A stretch of DNA of 64,000 bases from Trichomonas vaginalis G3 (lineage: Eukaryota > Parabasalia > Trichomonadida > Trichomonadidae). Position numbers and translations under genes: made by a program. Below, piece after piece: positions 40,120-49,794 of this stretch (position 1 is the stretch's first letter; each line of letters begins with the position of its first letter). Location: NCBI RefSeq assembly GCF_026262505.1, contig NC_067207.1:11438082-11502081 (forward strand). The letters run 5' to 3'. A model generated the notes under the pieces. That model ran no database searches. It saw nothing but the letters and a program-made list of their open reading frames with translations, and was not told the origin of the DNA.

Positions 40120-41581
40120 ATGTCGAAAGAAACAGCGTCTATGAGAGAAATACAACACAACCGACAACTCATTTTGCAAGCTCTAAATAAGAACACAACA
40201 AACTTTTCAAACTATTCTAAGATATCTGAGTCATTGAAAGAAGGAAACTTAAAACTGACGATAAACCCAATGACAGATGAGTTTCTGTTTCAAGACAGTA
40301 AGAACCATACTGTCTGTGTAAATCCAACAAAAAGAACTTTAAACGAGAAACCTATAGATGAACTTCTTTTGAAAGCAGATATTGACAACAAAGCTGACAA
40401 AGAGTATGTCATTGAAAAAGTTCAAGAAGAACATGACAGAGCAGATGCAACATATGCAACGAAAGAACATACTCATCCTGAACTAGCAGACAAAACATAT
40501 GTTGACAATAAAATGTCAAGTGAAGTGACAAGAGCTGAAAACGAATATTCTAAAAAGACTCATACACATACCATTGCAAATATTACAAACTTACAAGAAA
40601 CCTTAAACAGGAAAAGTGACGTTGGACATACACATACCATTGCAAATATTACAAACTTACAAGAAACCTTAAACAGGAAAAGTGACGTTGGACATACACA
40701 TACCATTGCAAATATTACAAACTTACAAGAAACCTTAAACAGGAAAAGTGACGTTGGACATACACATACCATTGCAAATATTACAAACTTACAAGAAACC
40801 TTAAACAGGAAAAGTGCCGTTGGACATACACATACATCTTCTGAAATAACAGACTTAAACGTTAGCCTTGAAAAGAAGGCAGATAAGAACCATACACACG
40901 ATTTCTTCGCAACTGTTGGTATAGAAAATATTGAAGGAACGGTTGAAGAAACTGGTGGGGATGTATTAAATTGGAAACCTCCTAACTTTCCACAAGGTTT
41001 AACATCGGAGGATGACATAACGACGATGAAATACATTAGATGTAGAAATGTCTATGTCATGAAGGATGAAAACAATGTTAAATTCACTGCTCAAGATTTA
41101 TATGACAACAAAGCTGACAAAACAGAGCTTCAAACGTTAAAGACAGAAATACTTCAAACACTATATCCTATAGGTTCTATTTACACGTCAATGAACTCTA
41201 CCAGACCAGAAGTAGTACTTGGTCTCGGAACTTGGACTCAAATAGTCGACAGGTTTTTGTATTGTGCAAACTCTTCAAAGGAAACAGGTGGAAGTAAAAC
41301 GATTTCAGGTGAAAACTTACCTGCGCATAGTCACTACGTAGATTTAAGTACATCTCAAGCAGGTTGGCATAAGCATAGATTTTGGGATGGTCAGCAATGA
41401 AAAAAGGTAAAGGATATGATGTTAAAGACAACGTTCAGTTTGCTATAAATTGTTTCTGGGTAGCACACAGGGAGAAGGAAACCATACACATCGCGTTTCA
41501 GGGTATACGCAAACAACGGGACAAAGTAAAGACTACATGCCACCTTACATGACAGTTTACGCATGGTATAGAAATGCTTAG
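40120..41581 (+). pseudogene. Maverick: phage-type fibre / receptor-binding protein (broken)
   Basis: Begins with a helical stalk-like region, then a repeated HTHTIANITNLQETLNRKSD shaft, then a distal domain with YPIGSIYTSMNSTRPEVVLG and GTWTQIVDRFLYC, and a terminal PPYMTVYAWYR-type motif. These are typical of tail-fibre and baseplate distal proteins of bacteriophages. In a Maverick it may serve as a cell-attachment fibre. The gene is broken. Confidence 0.75.
40561..40830 (+). repeat. 66-bp tandem repeat in the fibre gene, four copies
   Basis: Four copies of a 66-bp (22-codon) unit coding for HTHTIANITNLQETLNRKSD plus V-G, almost identical in DNA, plus a degenerate fifth copy (HTHTSSEITDLNVSLEKKAD). 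Repeat number probably sets shaft length. Confidence 0.9.
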
Positions 41582-42535
41582 TCGTCATTTTCAACTTCTT
41601 TAGCATATTCGTCAGGAGTTGTCTTATATTTGTTAGGAACTGTCTTTGAAAGTATACCACCTTGAACTTAACAAGTTTGAAACGAGGTCTGACAATAGTA
41701 GTTTTATCTTCTGCTTGCAGTCTGTACATTTTGCCATGTTTGCCTAAAACTTCATAATATTCTCTTGTATACTTTCTTCTATTTTTACGAACACGAATGT
41801 GAGTACCTGTCGAGTTCCCATTGTTGTCATAGTCAATAGTATTTTCATATGGGTCGCGTTTAGGTATTTCTATTTTTACTTTGTCACCTTTCTTAAGTTT
41901 GAAGCCTGGCATTCTTTCTTGTTTGTCTCTTTTGACTAAACTATTAAATATATAGTCTTTCTCTAAGTCGGGGTTGTTTTTCATTTCTTCGGGGGAGTGG
42001 TTTCCCAAACCTTTTTGTTTACGGCTATTGTAAATATTTAAAACTTGTCTCATCTTTGCCATGGAGAAGTGTCTATACTTGTCGTCATATGACATTTCAT
42101 TACCTCACCACCTTGTGGTTGGTTTAAGTCTCTTAAGATTTTTATACAACTGTCAATGACACCAAGAGCAGAATGGTTTTGGTCGACAATGAAATATTGG
42201 TTTACATTTTTTGAACGCAGATAGTTTTTAATATCGTCTGATTTGAAAGAACTTTCACAGTCAGATGTCAGTTTTGTTGGATGGTATTTGTCAACAAATA
42301 TTGTCAAAGCAGTTTTCACATCTAAAATATTTTTGGACCATAATGGTATGGCTTCACAGTATCTTGTGTTTTGACCAACAAATATTAGCCAGTATGGTGG
42401 TCCATCTGTTCTAACTCTCGGAATGTTTTCCAAGATATCCATAAACCAAGCATTTGGTGTTGAACTAAAGATTTTTACCATGAGTGCTTTCTTTGTTGCC
42501 TTAGAAACATACGGGTCCTTGTTTGAATTCGTCAT
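41578..42535 (-). pseudogene. Maverick: retroviral-type (rve) integrase (broken)
   Basis: Catalytic-core text is clear: WFMDILENIPRV, GPPYWLIFVGQNTRYCEAIP, FVDKYHPTKLTSDCESSF. The C-terminal part has an SH3- or chromo-like basic strand region (KLKKGDKVKIEIPKRDP, YYEVLGKHGKMYRLQAED). This is the enzyme that inserts Mavericks with 5-6 bp duplications, matching the ACCAC seen here. The gene is broken. Confidence 0.85.
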
Positions 42536-42551
42536 TTTTAACCCATAAGAA

Positions 42552-42953
42552 ATGGGTTTATTTGGCGCATTAGCAGGAGTCGCATCTAGATTTTTACCCG
42601 CAGTGGGAACACTAGCCAGAGGTGCATTTGGAATTGGAAGGAAGATTTTGAGTACATTAGGTATACTGAAAGAGAAAGCACAACCTATTATACAAACCGT
42701 ACAGAAAGGTTGGGATGTAGCACGAGATGCAGCAAATCTTATTCCAAATCCTGAAACAAGAGGAAAAGTTCAAGGATGGATGGACAATGTAGGAAGACAA
42801 GCAGGAAACTACTATAACAAAGCAAATGACTACTATAACCAAGCAGGGCACTATATGGACCAAGGTGAAAGATTCTTTAACAGAGGATATAACCATGCAC
42901 AACAGTGGGTAAACAACAACCAACCTCAACCGCCTCAAACGTGGGGAATGTAA
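42552..42953 (+). CDS. Maverick: amphipathic virion-like protein (133 aa)
   Basis: Starts MGLFGALAGVASRFLPAVG, a Gly/Ala-rich amphipathic helix, followed by a long helical part with Asn/Tyr/Gln-rich repeats (GNYYNKANDYYNQAGHYMDQ) and a Pro/Gln tail. The layout (membrane-active head, repeated helix) parallels the 80-residue protein at 39008. Likely a virion component acting on membranes; inference only. It looks whole. Confidence 0.6.
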   Translation: MGLFGALAGVASRFLPAVGTLARGAFGIGRKILSTLGILKEKAQPIIQTVQKGWDVARDAANLIPNPETRGKVQGWMDNVGRQAGNYYNKANDYYNQAGHYMDQGERFFNRGYNHAQQWVNNNQPQPPQTWGM

Positions 42954-42972
42954 AATTTTTTACTGAGATGAA

Positions 42973-43128
42973 ATGAACAATACAGCATTGAGACAAATGG
43001 GCTCAAGATGGATTTGTCGGCTTCCAGCAGTTACACAACCACGTGTTTGTCAAGTTCTTCCTATACCTCAGGAAGTTTTAGACCGACTTAAAAAACCTCA
43101 ACAACCAGTTGAAAACAAACCAAACTAA
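42973..43128 (+). CDS. Maverick: small protein (51 aa)
   Basis: A short ATG frame, MNNTALRQMGSRWICRLPAV onward, ending in KPQQPVENKPN. The 21 bases before its ATG (TTTTTTACTGAGATGAA) are the same as those before the next gene at 43148, which strongly suggests that both are real transcription units. No family recognised. Confidence 0.55.
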   Translation: MNNTALRQMGSRWICRLPAVTQPRVCQVLPIPQEVLDRLKKPQQPVENKPN

Positions 43129-43147
43129 AATTTTTTACTGAGATGAA

Positions 43148-43732
43148 ATGACCGAAGAAGTTGAAACGGTAGATTTGACACCACAAACAAAAAGTTCAGA
43201 ACCATTGTCAAAACCCGTCAAAGAACTTACAGATGAAGAGAAAAATTCAATAATAGAAAGTGTGAGGTCTGGAAATACAAACCCTAACTACAAAGTCACT
43301 TTTCATAAAAATGGAACGGCAAGTATCTCAAAAAAGAAACAGACTCTCACAAATAAAATATTGAAGTCTGAAGGAATTTTCGAGACAACAGATGGAAAAG
43401 TTTACTTCACTGACCAACAGTTCATTATAGAACATCTCATTGACTTAGAGTCAAAATATTCTAAACTTTACAACAAACACAAAAAGTTGAAAGGAAAACA
43501 AAAACAAATGGCATATGACATTTATGAAGATGTTAACGACACAACTGTTCCAGCAAGTGAGGTAAAGTCAAATGAACCGAAAAGTGACGAAAAACCAATA
43601 GAAGAAGGGGAGCCAAAAACTGAAGATAAACCAAAACCAAAGGTTAGTTTCAATACTAAACCAAGTCAACCTTCATTAGCTGGTATGGGTTGGCGTCAAA
43701 GACTTATGGCAGCCGGTGGTTATGTAAAGTAA
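43148..43732 (+). CDS. Maverick: charged protein (194 aa)
   Basis: A hydrophilic protein, acidic at the start and Lys/Glu/Pro-rich from about 135 to 170, with a helical middle (FIIEHLIDLESKYSKLYNKH). The end is GMGWRQRLMAAGGYVK, a conserved-looking Gly-rich motif. No known family. Position between virion-like small genes and the polymerase suggests a structural or scaffolding role, which is inference. Confidence 0.55.
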   Translation: MTEEVETVDLTPQTKSSEPLSKPVKELTDEEKNSIIESVRSGNTNPNYKVTFHKNGTASISKKKQTLTNKILKSEGIFETTDGKVYFTDQQFIIEHLIDLESKYSKLYNKHKKLKGKQKQMAYDIYEDVNDTTVPASEVKSNEPKSDEKPIEEGEPKTEDKPKPKVSFNTKPSQPSLAGMGWRQRLMAAGGYVK

Positions 43733-43761
43733 AGAAAAAACATTTTTTTATTTTTTATAAA

Positions 43762-45914
43762 ATGCCCCCGTATAGAATGGATAGAAGGTCTGCTAAAATA
43801 AAAGCAGAGTTAGAAAGATATGGTTGGAGAGTTTCAAAGAAGTTTAAATATAGGAAGGGAAGACCCATAAAAGTCTATGACAAATTGTCTGGTCTTCGCT
43901 ACGAAATGGACTTAGAAACAGCACGCGCAAATTATCCAAACAGACTAGAGAGGTTAGAAGAAGAACGTCTTATGGATATGCCTTTCGATGTTACTGAACC
44001 TCAAGTTGAAGGACACGACGGCTTTGCCAGATTCTACTGGAAACATGACGAACAATTGCATCCTTTGAGGAGGAAAAAAGGAAAAGGTGAAGACGCACAT
44101 GCTCCCATGGAAAGAACAAGATATGCATATGAAAAGTATCGTGAAGTTAGAAGTAAAATTACTTCTGGTCGAACCTTTACAGTAAACTTTGACGAAGGAA
44201 AGAACAAAGAAGGCTTCATGGGTGTACTTGCTGCCATACAAGACGGAAATAAGAAAGGATACAATCTCAGACTAACCGTAACAGATTTAGATGGTCATAT
44301 ATACTATGCACATGGCAATGTCACAACAGCCGCACAACTTCTTGACGCTTTCAAGACTACAAAGAGAGAACAAATGGTTGACTCCGACTCAGATATTTTG
44401 AATGCAATTGAAGGAATTGCAAGCGTGAAGTTCGAATGGTTACAACCTAACCCTCAAGCAGTCAGACAACATGCTGGATACTTCCCCTTCAGAAATAAGT
44501 CTGACATTAACCTGACAAGGTATGGAATTTACAATTCAATTGAAACAATTGTCAATGAACCTTGTATTCTTACATGTCTCAGGAACTCTGGTCTTGTTAC
44601 AGATGAGAAAATGAAGTATCTTGAGTCATGTGTGAAAACAAGGTACATTCTCAGAGGTCAATTGTCAAAAGTTGCACCGTTGGCAAATGTGAATATCCGA
44701 GTCAACATACCGACTGAGAAAGGTTCTTCACATGACGACTATGTTATTGACAAAGACTTACCATGGTTGAAGATTGTACTTGTCCACAACCACTTCATGT
44801 TGAACGAAAGTCTTACAAACCCATTGTTCGGAAAGGGTAAGTGCAACATTGTCAGAGCTGTTAACATTCTTTTCGAGAAAGGCTTGTTGGAACCAATTCC
44901 AGATGACAAGCTGACAGAAACTTTTGTACCAAAAGACGAAACAAATTTTTCATTGTTAGCAAGACCAAAAGTTGTTCCAGACAAAGTTATAGCACAAAAG
45001 AAGTACACAGTTCCAAAAGGAGTTGGATTGTTCGGATACCAACCTGAACCAGAAGAACTTCCAATGAGGTTGCAAGAACTTCAAGATGCTATAAACAAAC
45101 TTCCATTGAGCATCCAATCGACGTCAAATTGTATTGGAGAGCATCTGAGTTAGGTCAGAAAATTTTATATGAAACAGGTTGCTTTGACGATGTTTATGAG
45201 ATAACAGGCGAGGTTTCTCAAAAGATAAGAGACTCACTTGAATTTCCACGAACTGGGCCAATAGGTTGCGATAAGTTCGACTCATATGAAAAGATATACT
45301 ATGTCGACCTTAACGCTGCGTACATGAGGTTCGTCCAATATATCCCGACTGGAATTCCAAACGAAGATGGTGAGTTCCCGGGAAGGAACTATACAGTTGG
45401 AAAGGTCATACAACAACTCTATGATATTAGGAAAGCTTCAAACCCCAAACTTGCAATGACACTCAAATTGCTTATGAATTCGACATGGGGGTATTCCATT
45501 AAGAAACCTCAAAAGATGAAGAGTAAACACTATGAGAAGGTCGACAACTTTGTTGAAAGGTTTTCTCCTTTTGTTTTGAAGTACGAGTTCACCGAAGGTC
45601 AAAATGGCTTAGTAACCACAGTAAAACCTATTGTCGAACATTGGTCTTATCCTCAGTTCGCAAAGGCAGTCCTTGACAACTACAACAAATTCTTCTCCGA
45701 TGTCAAATCCAAAGTTGTGGTATACTATGAGAACATCGATGCACTCATGACGAACGAGGAAGGCTATAACAAACTCATTGAAATGGGTTTAGTCGGTGAA
45801 AAGATGGGCTGTTTTAAGCTAGACAAGGTATTTTCCGAAGTTCATGTTCTCTCCAAGCGTAAGTACTGGGGTGTTAAAGAAGATGGTGAAATAGTTAAAC
45901 ATTGCATGAAATAA
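43762..45914 (+). pseudogene. Maverick: protein-primed DNA polymerase B (broken)
   Basis: Family-B polymerase motifs of the protein-primed class are visible in order: YYVDLNAAYMRF (motif A region), KLLMNSTWGYSIKK (motif B) and YYENIDALMT (motif C region). The N-terminal part is basic, as in other Trichomonas Maverick polymerases. It would copy the linear element from a protein primer. The gene is broken. Confidence 0.85.
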
Positions 45915-45968
45915 AACATTGCATGAAATAAAAACGTTTTTAAAACAGTATATTTTTACATATATTAA

Positions 45969-46828
45969 ATGCTTCAGGTTGAAAAACAAAGAACAAAAGT
46001 AGCAGATACAAAACCGTTAGACTATATCTTTACAAACGCTGGTAGGACTATTTCAGATGAAGAAATTTTATCCGGAGCTTACAGGTTTGACTATCCAATT
46101 CGTTGGCTTCAAAGTCCTTCAGATGCAAAGGCAATAGGATTTAGAAGAGTTTTGTTTTCAAATAGAACTAATGCATTCATGTTCGCAGTATATTTTCACG
46201 GTCAGTATAAAGGCTCTGATGGTCTAATAGAAAAATTTGACGAAATGAAAATCTTTACAATTCGTTCAGACGAAAGTCTTGAAAAAACTCTAAATGACTT
46301 TCAAACTCAAATAAACAAATACTACTGGGAATTTCAAGAAAAATACCACTCTTTACTAAATGGAACATACTATCTGAACTAGAATACGACAAGATGAACT
46401 CCACAGTTTCATTTCAAAAGATTGAAATTAACCCTCCAAGAGATACAGAGTTTTTATATTGGGGAGTAGACAAACGTTCTTGGGCGCAATTTCTTCGGTT
46501 ACTAAACCAGAACGAACCATTACCACCAGATGGTCCATTTAAATTTATACTTCCACCAACAGATTTGACAGTTTATAGAAACGTGTTCGACCCTCAAAAT
46601 GTCATGTGTCATGCAAGTTTCAGTTCAAGCAACAACAGTTTTCTGTGTATCGGTAAGGACTTTTATGACTTTGCTTCTAAATTCTACGAACCACCTAGTA
46701 ACAGTTTCTCTGACTTTCAAGTTTGGTTCACAACAAACGGTGTGCAGCATATAATACCATTGTACTATGACTTTTATCTCGAATTGTCTTTCATATACAA
46801 CTACGGAAAAGTGCTGAAAAAGTATTGA
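45969..46828 (+). pseudogene. Maverick: conserved protein A, copy 2 (broken)
   Basis: Paralogue of the 282-residue protein at 39253-40101, on the opposite strand. Shared blocks are FDYPIRWLQSPSDAKAIGFR and the C-terminal HASFSSSNNSFLCIGKDFY and SDFQVWFTTNG. Amino-acid divergence is large, so the duplication is old relative to this insertion. The gene is broken. Confidence 0.7.
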
Positions 46829-47050
46829 AAAATATATTTTAGGTGAAGTGGTGAGATCTCACCTGTTTTCTCACCTCTTTTCTCACCTCTTTTTTCACCC
46901 GTTGAATTTTGTATAAAAAAGCAACCGCCGGAATTCCGGCGGGTGGTATATTCTTCACAAAATGCTTGTTTTGAGGTCGAGCCACAAACGAATGTCCGAC
47001 GGTTAAGCCACAAACGAATGTCCGACGGTTAAGCCAAAAACGAATGTCCG
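46829..47050. repeat. Maverick: hairpin and short-repeat cluster
   Basis: Contains the GGTGAGATCTCACC palindrome with CTCACCTCTTTT runs, one copy of the GGAATTCC hairpin unit (about 46915-46975), and three copies of a 27-bp unit with AAACGAATGTCCGACGGTTA. All three motifs recur further right in the element. Confidence 0.85.
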
Positions 47051-47053
47051 ACG

Positions 47054-47094
47054 GTTAAGCCAAAAATATTTTTTATTTTTATTGTAAGAACAGT
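47054..47094 (+). promoter_or_regulatory. Maverick: shared upstream motif of the KilA-N gene
   Basis: The A/T block AAATATTTTTTATTTT followed by TATTGTAAGAACA lies right before the ATG at 47095 and occurs again, identical, before the ATG at 48716. A variant (TTATTTTGTATGTAAAGACA) precedes 50529 and 51231. A shared promoter is the simplest reading. Confidence 0.6.
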
Positions 47095-47757
47095 ATGACA
47101 GTCGAAGCAAAAACGTTCACGAACAAATCTAATGGCGAAACATTCACAAAAGGCACCTATAACGGTATTGAAGTCTTACGTAGAGACAAGGATGGTTATA
47201 TAAATGCAACAAAGATATGTCAGCAGTTTAGGAAAGACTTTAGAAGGTTGTTGGAAAATAAGTCCTGGGAAGAGTATTTTAAGGCATTTTGTGAAGAATA
47301 TACCAACCCGCGGAATTCCGCGGGTTGCTTTTTATACACAGTTCATGCAGGAATTCCCGATGAAATCAAACAGGTTAGAGGAACGTATGTAGACCCAAGA
47401 CTCGTAAACTATATAGCAATGTGGGCTTCTCCAAAATATTGCATAGCAGTTGGAAAAATTCTGGACTCCATAGACAAGAAAGTTCATGAGAAATTAGATG
47501 AAGAAGAACTTGAAGATACAGCAGAGAATGCAAAACCTTTGTTCGAAGAAGAAGTTAGAAAAATGCGCGAAAAACAAATAGAACATGAACATGAGATATG
47601 TTCTGGTTATAGAGATTCTCCATACGAACTAGACCAATGGGAACAAGAAGATTTAAGGAGAGAATTTAGAGAATATGAACTCGCTAAAGTTTCATTAGAA
47701 GCTGCAGAAGAGAGGTTAAAAGGTTGGGGTCGTTTTGTACAAAAATATTGTGAGTAA
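47095..47757 (+). CDS. Maverick: KilA-N domain protein with an in-frame palindromic insert
   Basis: A 220-residue protein. The KilA-N DNA-binding domain runs from about 15 to 125: VLRRDKDGYINATKICQQF, the helix around RRLLENKSWEEYFKAF, then GTYVDPRLVNYIAMWASPKY. The tail is a charged coiled coil. Residues about 64-81 (AFCEEYTNPRNSAGCFLYT) are not part of the domain: they are encoded by a 55-bp copy (47284-47338) of the hairpin unit that is arrayed at 47930-48500, here in the opposite direction. The frame is kept. KilA-N proteins are common in large DNA viruses and phages as regulators. The gene looks whole apart from the insert. Confidence 0.85.
   Translation: MTVEAKTFTNKSNGETFTKGTYNGIEVLRRDKDGYINATKICQQFRKDFRRLLENKSWEEYFKAFCEEYTNPRNSAGCFLYTVHAGIPDEIKQVRGTYVDPRLVNYIAMWASPKYCIAVGKILDSIDKKVHEKLDEEELEDTAENAKPLFEEEVRKMREKQIEHEHEICSGYRDSPYELDQWEQEDLRREFREYELAKVSLEAAEERLKGWGRFVQKYCE
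47284..47338 (-). repeat. Hairpin unit inserted in frame in KilA-N gene
   Basis: 55 bases that match, in reverse complement, the core of the array units at 47.9-48.5 kb. Its centre, 47305-47326, is a perfect 22-bp palindrome around GGAATTCC. Translation in the host frame has no stop. Confidence 0.9.
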
Positions 47758-47815
47758 ATGAACCATTTTATTTTTATTGAATTCGGCAAAAATATATTTT
47801 AGGTTAGATGGTTTT

Positions 47816-47925
47816 TAGGTGTCACCAGGTCCCTCGGTCCCTCGGTCCCTCGGTCATTTTAACTTCTCTGAAAAAGTGTGACAACATGACATTTTGACAA
47901 CAACACAGGAGATAGATTTCATCGT
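47816..47925 (+). repeat. Left copy of a ~90-bp inverted repeat framing the array cassette
   Basis: Contains CCAGGTCCCTCGGTCCCTCG (8-9 bp GTCCCTCG tandem) and CTTCTCTGAAAAAGTGTGAC then AACATGACATTTTGACAAC. The reverse complement lies at 49795-49890 with only a few differences. Confidence 0.85.
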
Positions 47926-48520
47926 AAATGTTTTGTATAAAAAGCACCTGCCGGAATTCCGGCGGGTGGTATATTCTTCACGAAATGCTTGTTTTGTCAA
48001 GACTTTCATCGTAAATGTTTTGTATAAAAAGCAACCGCCGGAATTCCGCGGGTTGGTATATTCTTCACAAAATGCTTGTTTTGTCAAGACTTTCATCGTC
48101 AATGTTTTGTATAAAAAGCAACCCGCGGAATTCCGCGGGTTGGTATATTCTTCACAAAATGCCTGTTTTGTCAAGACTTTCATCGTAAATGTTTTGTATA
48201 AAAAGCAACCGCCGGAATTCCGGCGGTTGGTATATTCTTCACAAAATGCCTGTTTGTCAAGACTTTCATCGTATATGTTTTGTATAAAAAGCACCTGCCG
48301 GAATTCCGCGGGTTGGTATATTCTTCACAAAATGCCTGTTTGTCAAGACTTTCATCGTATATGTTTTGTATAAAAAGCACCTGCCGGAATTCCGCGGGTT
48401 GGTATATTCTTCACAAAATGCCTGTTTGTCAAGACTTTCATCGTATATGTTTTGTATAAAAAGCAACCCGCGGAATTCCGCGGGTTGGTATATTCTTCAC
48501 GAAATGCTTGTTTTGAGGTC
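47926..48520 (+). repeat. Seven-copy array of ~86-bp hairpin units
   Basis: Each unit has a GGAATTCC-centred palindrome of 18-22 bp, then GGTATATTCTTCACAAAATG, CTTGTTTTGTCAAGACTTTC and ATCGTAAATGTTTTGTATAA. Copies differ mostly in the hairpin arms (CCGCGG or CGCCGG types). Palindromes are centred near 47950, 48040, 48125, 48215, 48300, 48386 and 48475. Confidence 0.9.
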
Positions 48521-48715
48521 GAGCCACTTTTGGCTCCACCTGTTTTTTCAACCAAAGCTCATTTTTTTCGGCAAAAATATATTTTAGGTGAAGTGGTGAG
48601 ATCTCACCTCTTTTTTCACCTCTTTTCTCACCCGTTGAATTTTCATGAATTTTCCCGAAATAAAATAAAAAGTTAGTTTTTTTAAAAAAATATTTTTTAT
48701 TTTTATTGTAAGAAC

Positions 48716-49630
48716 ATGTTAGCAACAACAGCACCAAACTCGTTAGTCATGAACCCAACTTCAATGTTAGTAGAGATGAAAAGCTTCATTCCTTCTTCAT
48801 ATACTTTCGAAACAGAAATCCAGAAGATAAAGCAAGAACTTCTCCAAGGAGATTTAGACTGTAGTGCAAAAGATGAAACAAATGAAGAATATCTTTATGA
48901 AATGCAGGATATTATTGACCATCTACCTAAACTTCCTGAAATACAACAACAAAAGCTCACTATTCCTGAATTCGATGAAATAGAAGTCAAAGCAACTGAC
49001 TCAGTAGAAACCAAGAAGTTCATACGTAAGGTAAACTATGAGTTTCTTGGATTTCATTGCAACCACAAAGTTATGGACAAAGATTGCGATATGGTATATA
49101 AGAACATCTCTGACATATACAAATCTGAAGAATTTAAGACCTACGACAACTTTGTTTCGTTAGTTGCAAAATGTGTATGGCAGATAAGAGATAAAGATAA
49201 AAGAGGTAAAGTATGGAACGAACAGATAAAACCAGCAACTTTTGAGTTAAAGAAAACCATTGACGCCTTAGTTGTTTTAGCAGGTCAAATTTCAATGTAC
49301 AATGCTAAAATGAACCCACAATGTTCTAAATGTAAAGCAGCAATGAGGAAATATAACTACTCCGTCAAAGAGATAGAAAGAATGCGAAACGACTATGCAG
49401 ATTTAAAGAAAGAAGTAGAGAAACCAGCAGAAGATAAAATGGACATGTTGACATTTCTAAACAAAAACTATCCAACAGCTGACGATTTCCTTCTATCTGA
49501 TGTCAAGAAGAAATATAAAGAAACATTCGGCATTGTGAAAACTTTTGACATACTGACAGAAGAAATAGAAGCTACAAAACTGTTTAGGATTTCAAATATA
49601 CATCGGACAATTCATGTAAAACGCTTGTGA
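48716..49630 (+). CDS. Maverick: hypothetical protein (304 aa)
   Basis: A complete frame from an ATG preceded by the shared TATTGTAAGAAC motif. The protein is helical and charged. A Cys pair lies at CSKCKAAMRKYNYS (about 203-216) and the C-terminal 60 residues (MLTFLNKNYPTADDFLLSDV, KKKYKETFG) look like a winged-helix-type DNA-binding domain often found with KilA-N or helicase proteins. No firm family. It is the only gene inside the cassette framed by the inverted repeat. Confidence 0.6.
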   Translation: MLATTAPNSLVMNPTSMLVEMKSFIPSSYTFETEIQKIKQELLQGDLDCSAKDETNEEYLYEMQDIIDHLPKLPEIQQQKLTIPEFDEIEVKATDSVETKKFIRKVNYEFLGFHCNHKVMDKDCDMVYKNISDIYKSEEFKTYDNFVSLVAKCVWQIRDKDKRGKVWNEQIKPATFELKKTIDALVVLAGQISMYNAKMNPQCSKCKAAMRKYNYSVKEIERMRNDYADLKKEVEKPAEDKMDMLTFLNKNYPTADDFLLSDVKKKYKETFGIVKTFDILTEEIEATKLFRISNIHRTIHVKRL

Positions 49631-49690
49631 AAAAGAGGTGAGAAAACAGGTGAGATCTCACCTCTTCACCTAAAATATATTTTTGCTGAG
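49630..49690 (-). repeat. Maverick: GAGATCTC palindrome cluster, inverted copy
   Basis: AGGTGAGAAAACAGGTGAGATCTCACC followed by CTAAAATATATTTTTGC is the reverse complement of the clusters at about 46831-46900 and 48571-48640. Confidence 0.8.
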
Positions 49691-49794
49691 TAAAATGACC
49701 AAATTTCATTATATAACTGTTATGAGTGACGAAGAGAACTTTGACACTTCGTAAAAAAAATCCCTGAAGTCTCAACAAAACATATACGAAGAAG

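Noticed and set aside
47926-48520. CRISPR-like array
   Set aside because: The spacing is regular, but the supposed spacers are themselves nearly identical, and the host is eukaryotic; this is a tandem hairpin repeat.
47854-48555. Overlapping frames through the hairpin array on both strands
   Set aside because: They are translations of the repeat unit itself (KQAFCEEYTNPRNSAGCFLY and its reverse) and have no independent gene structure.
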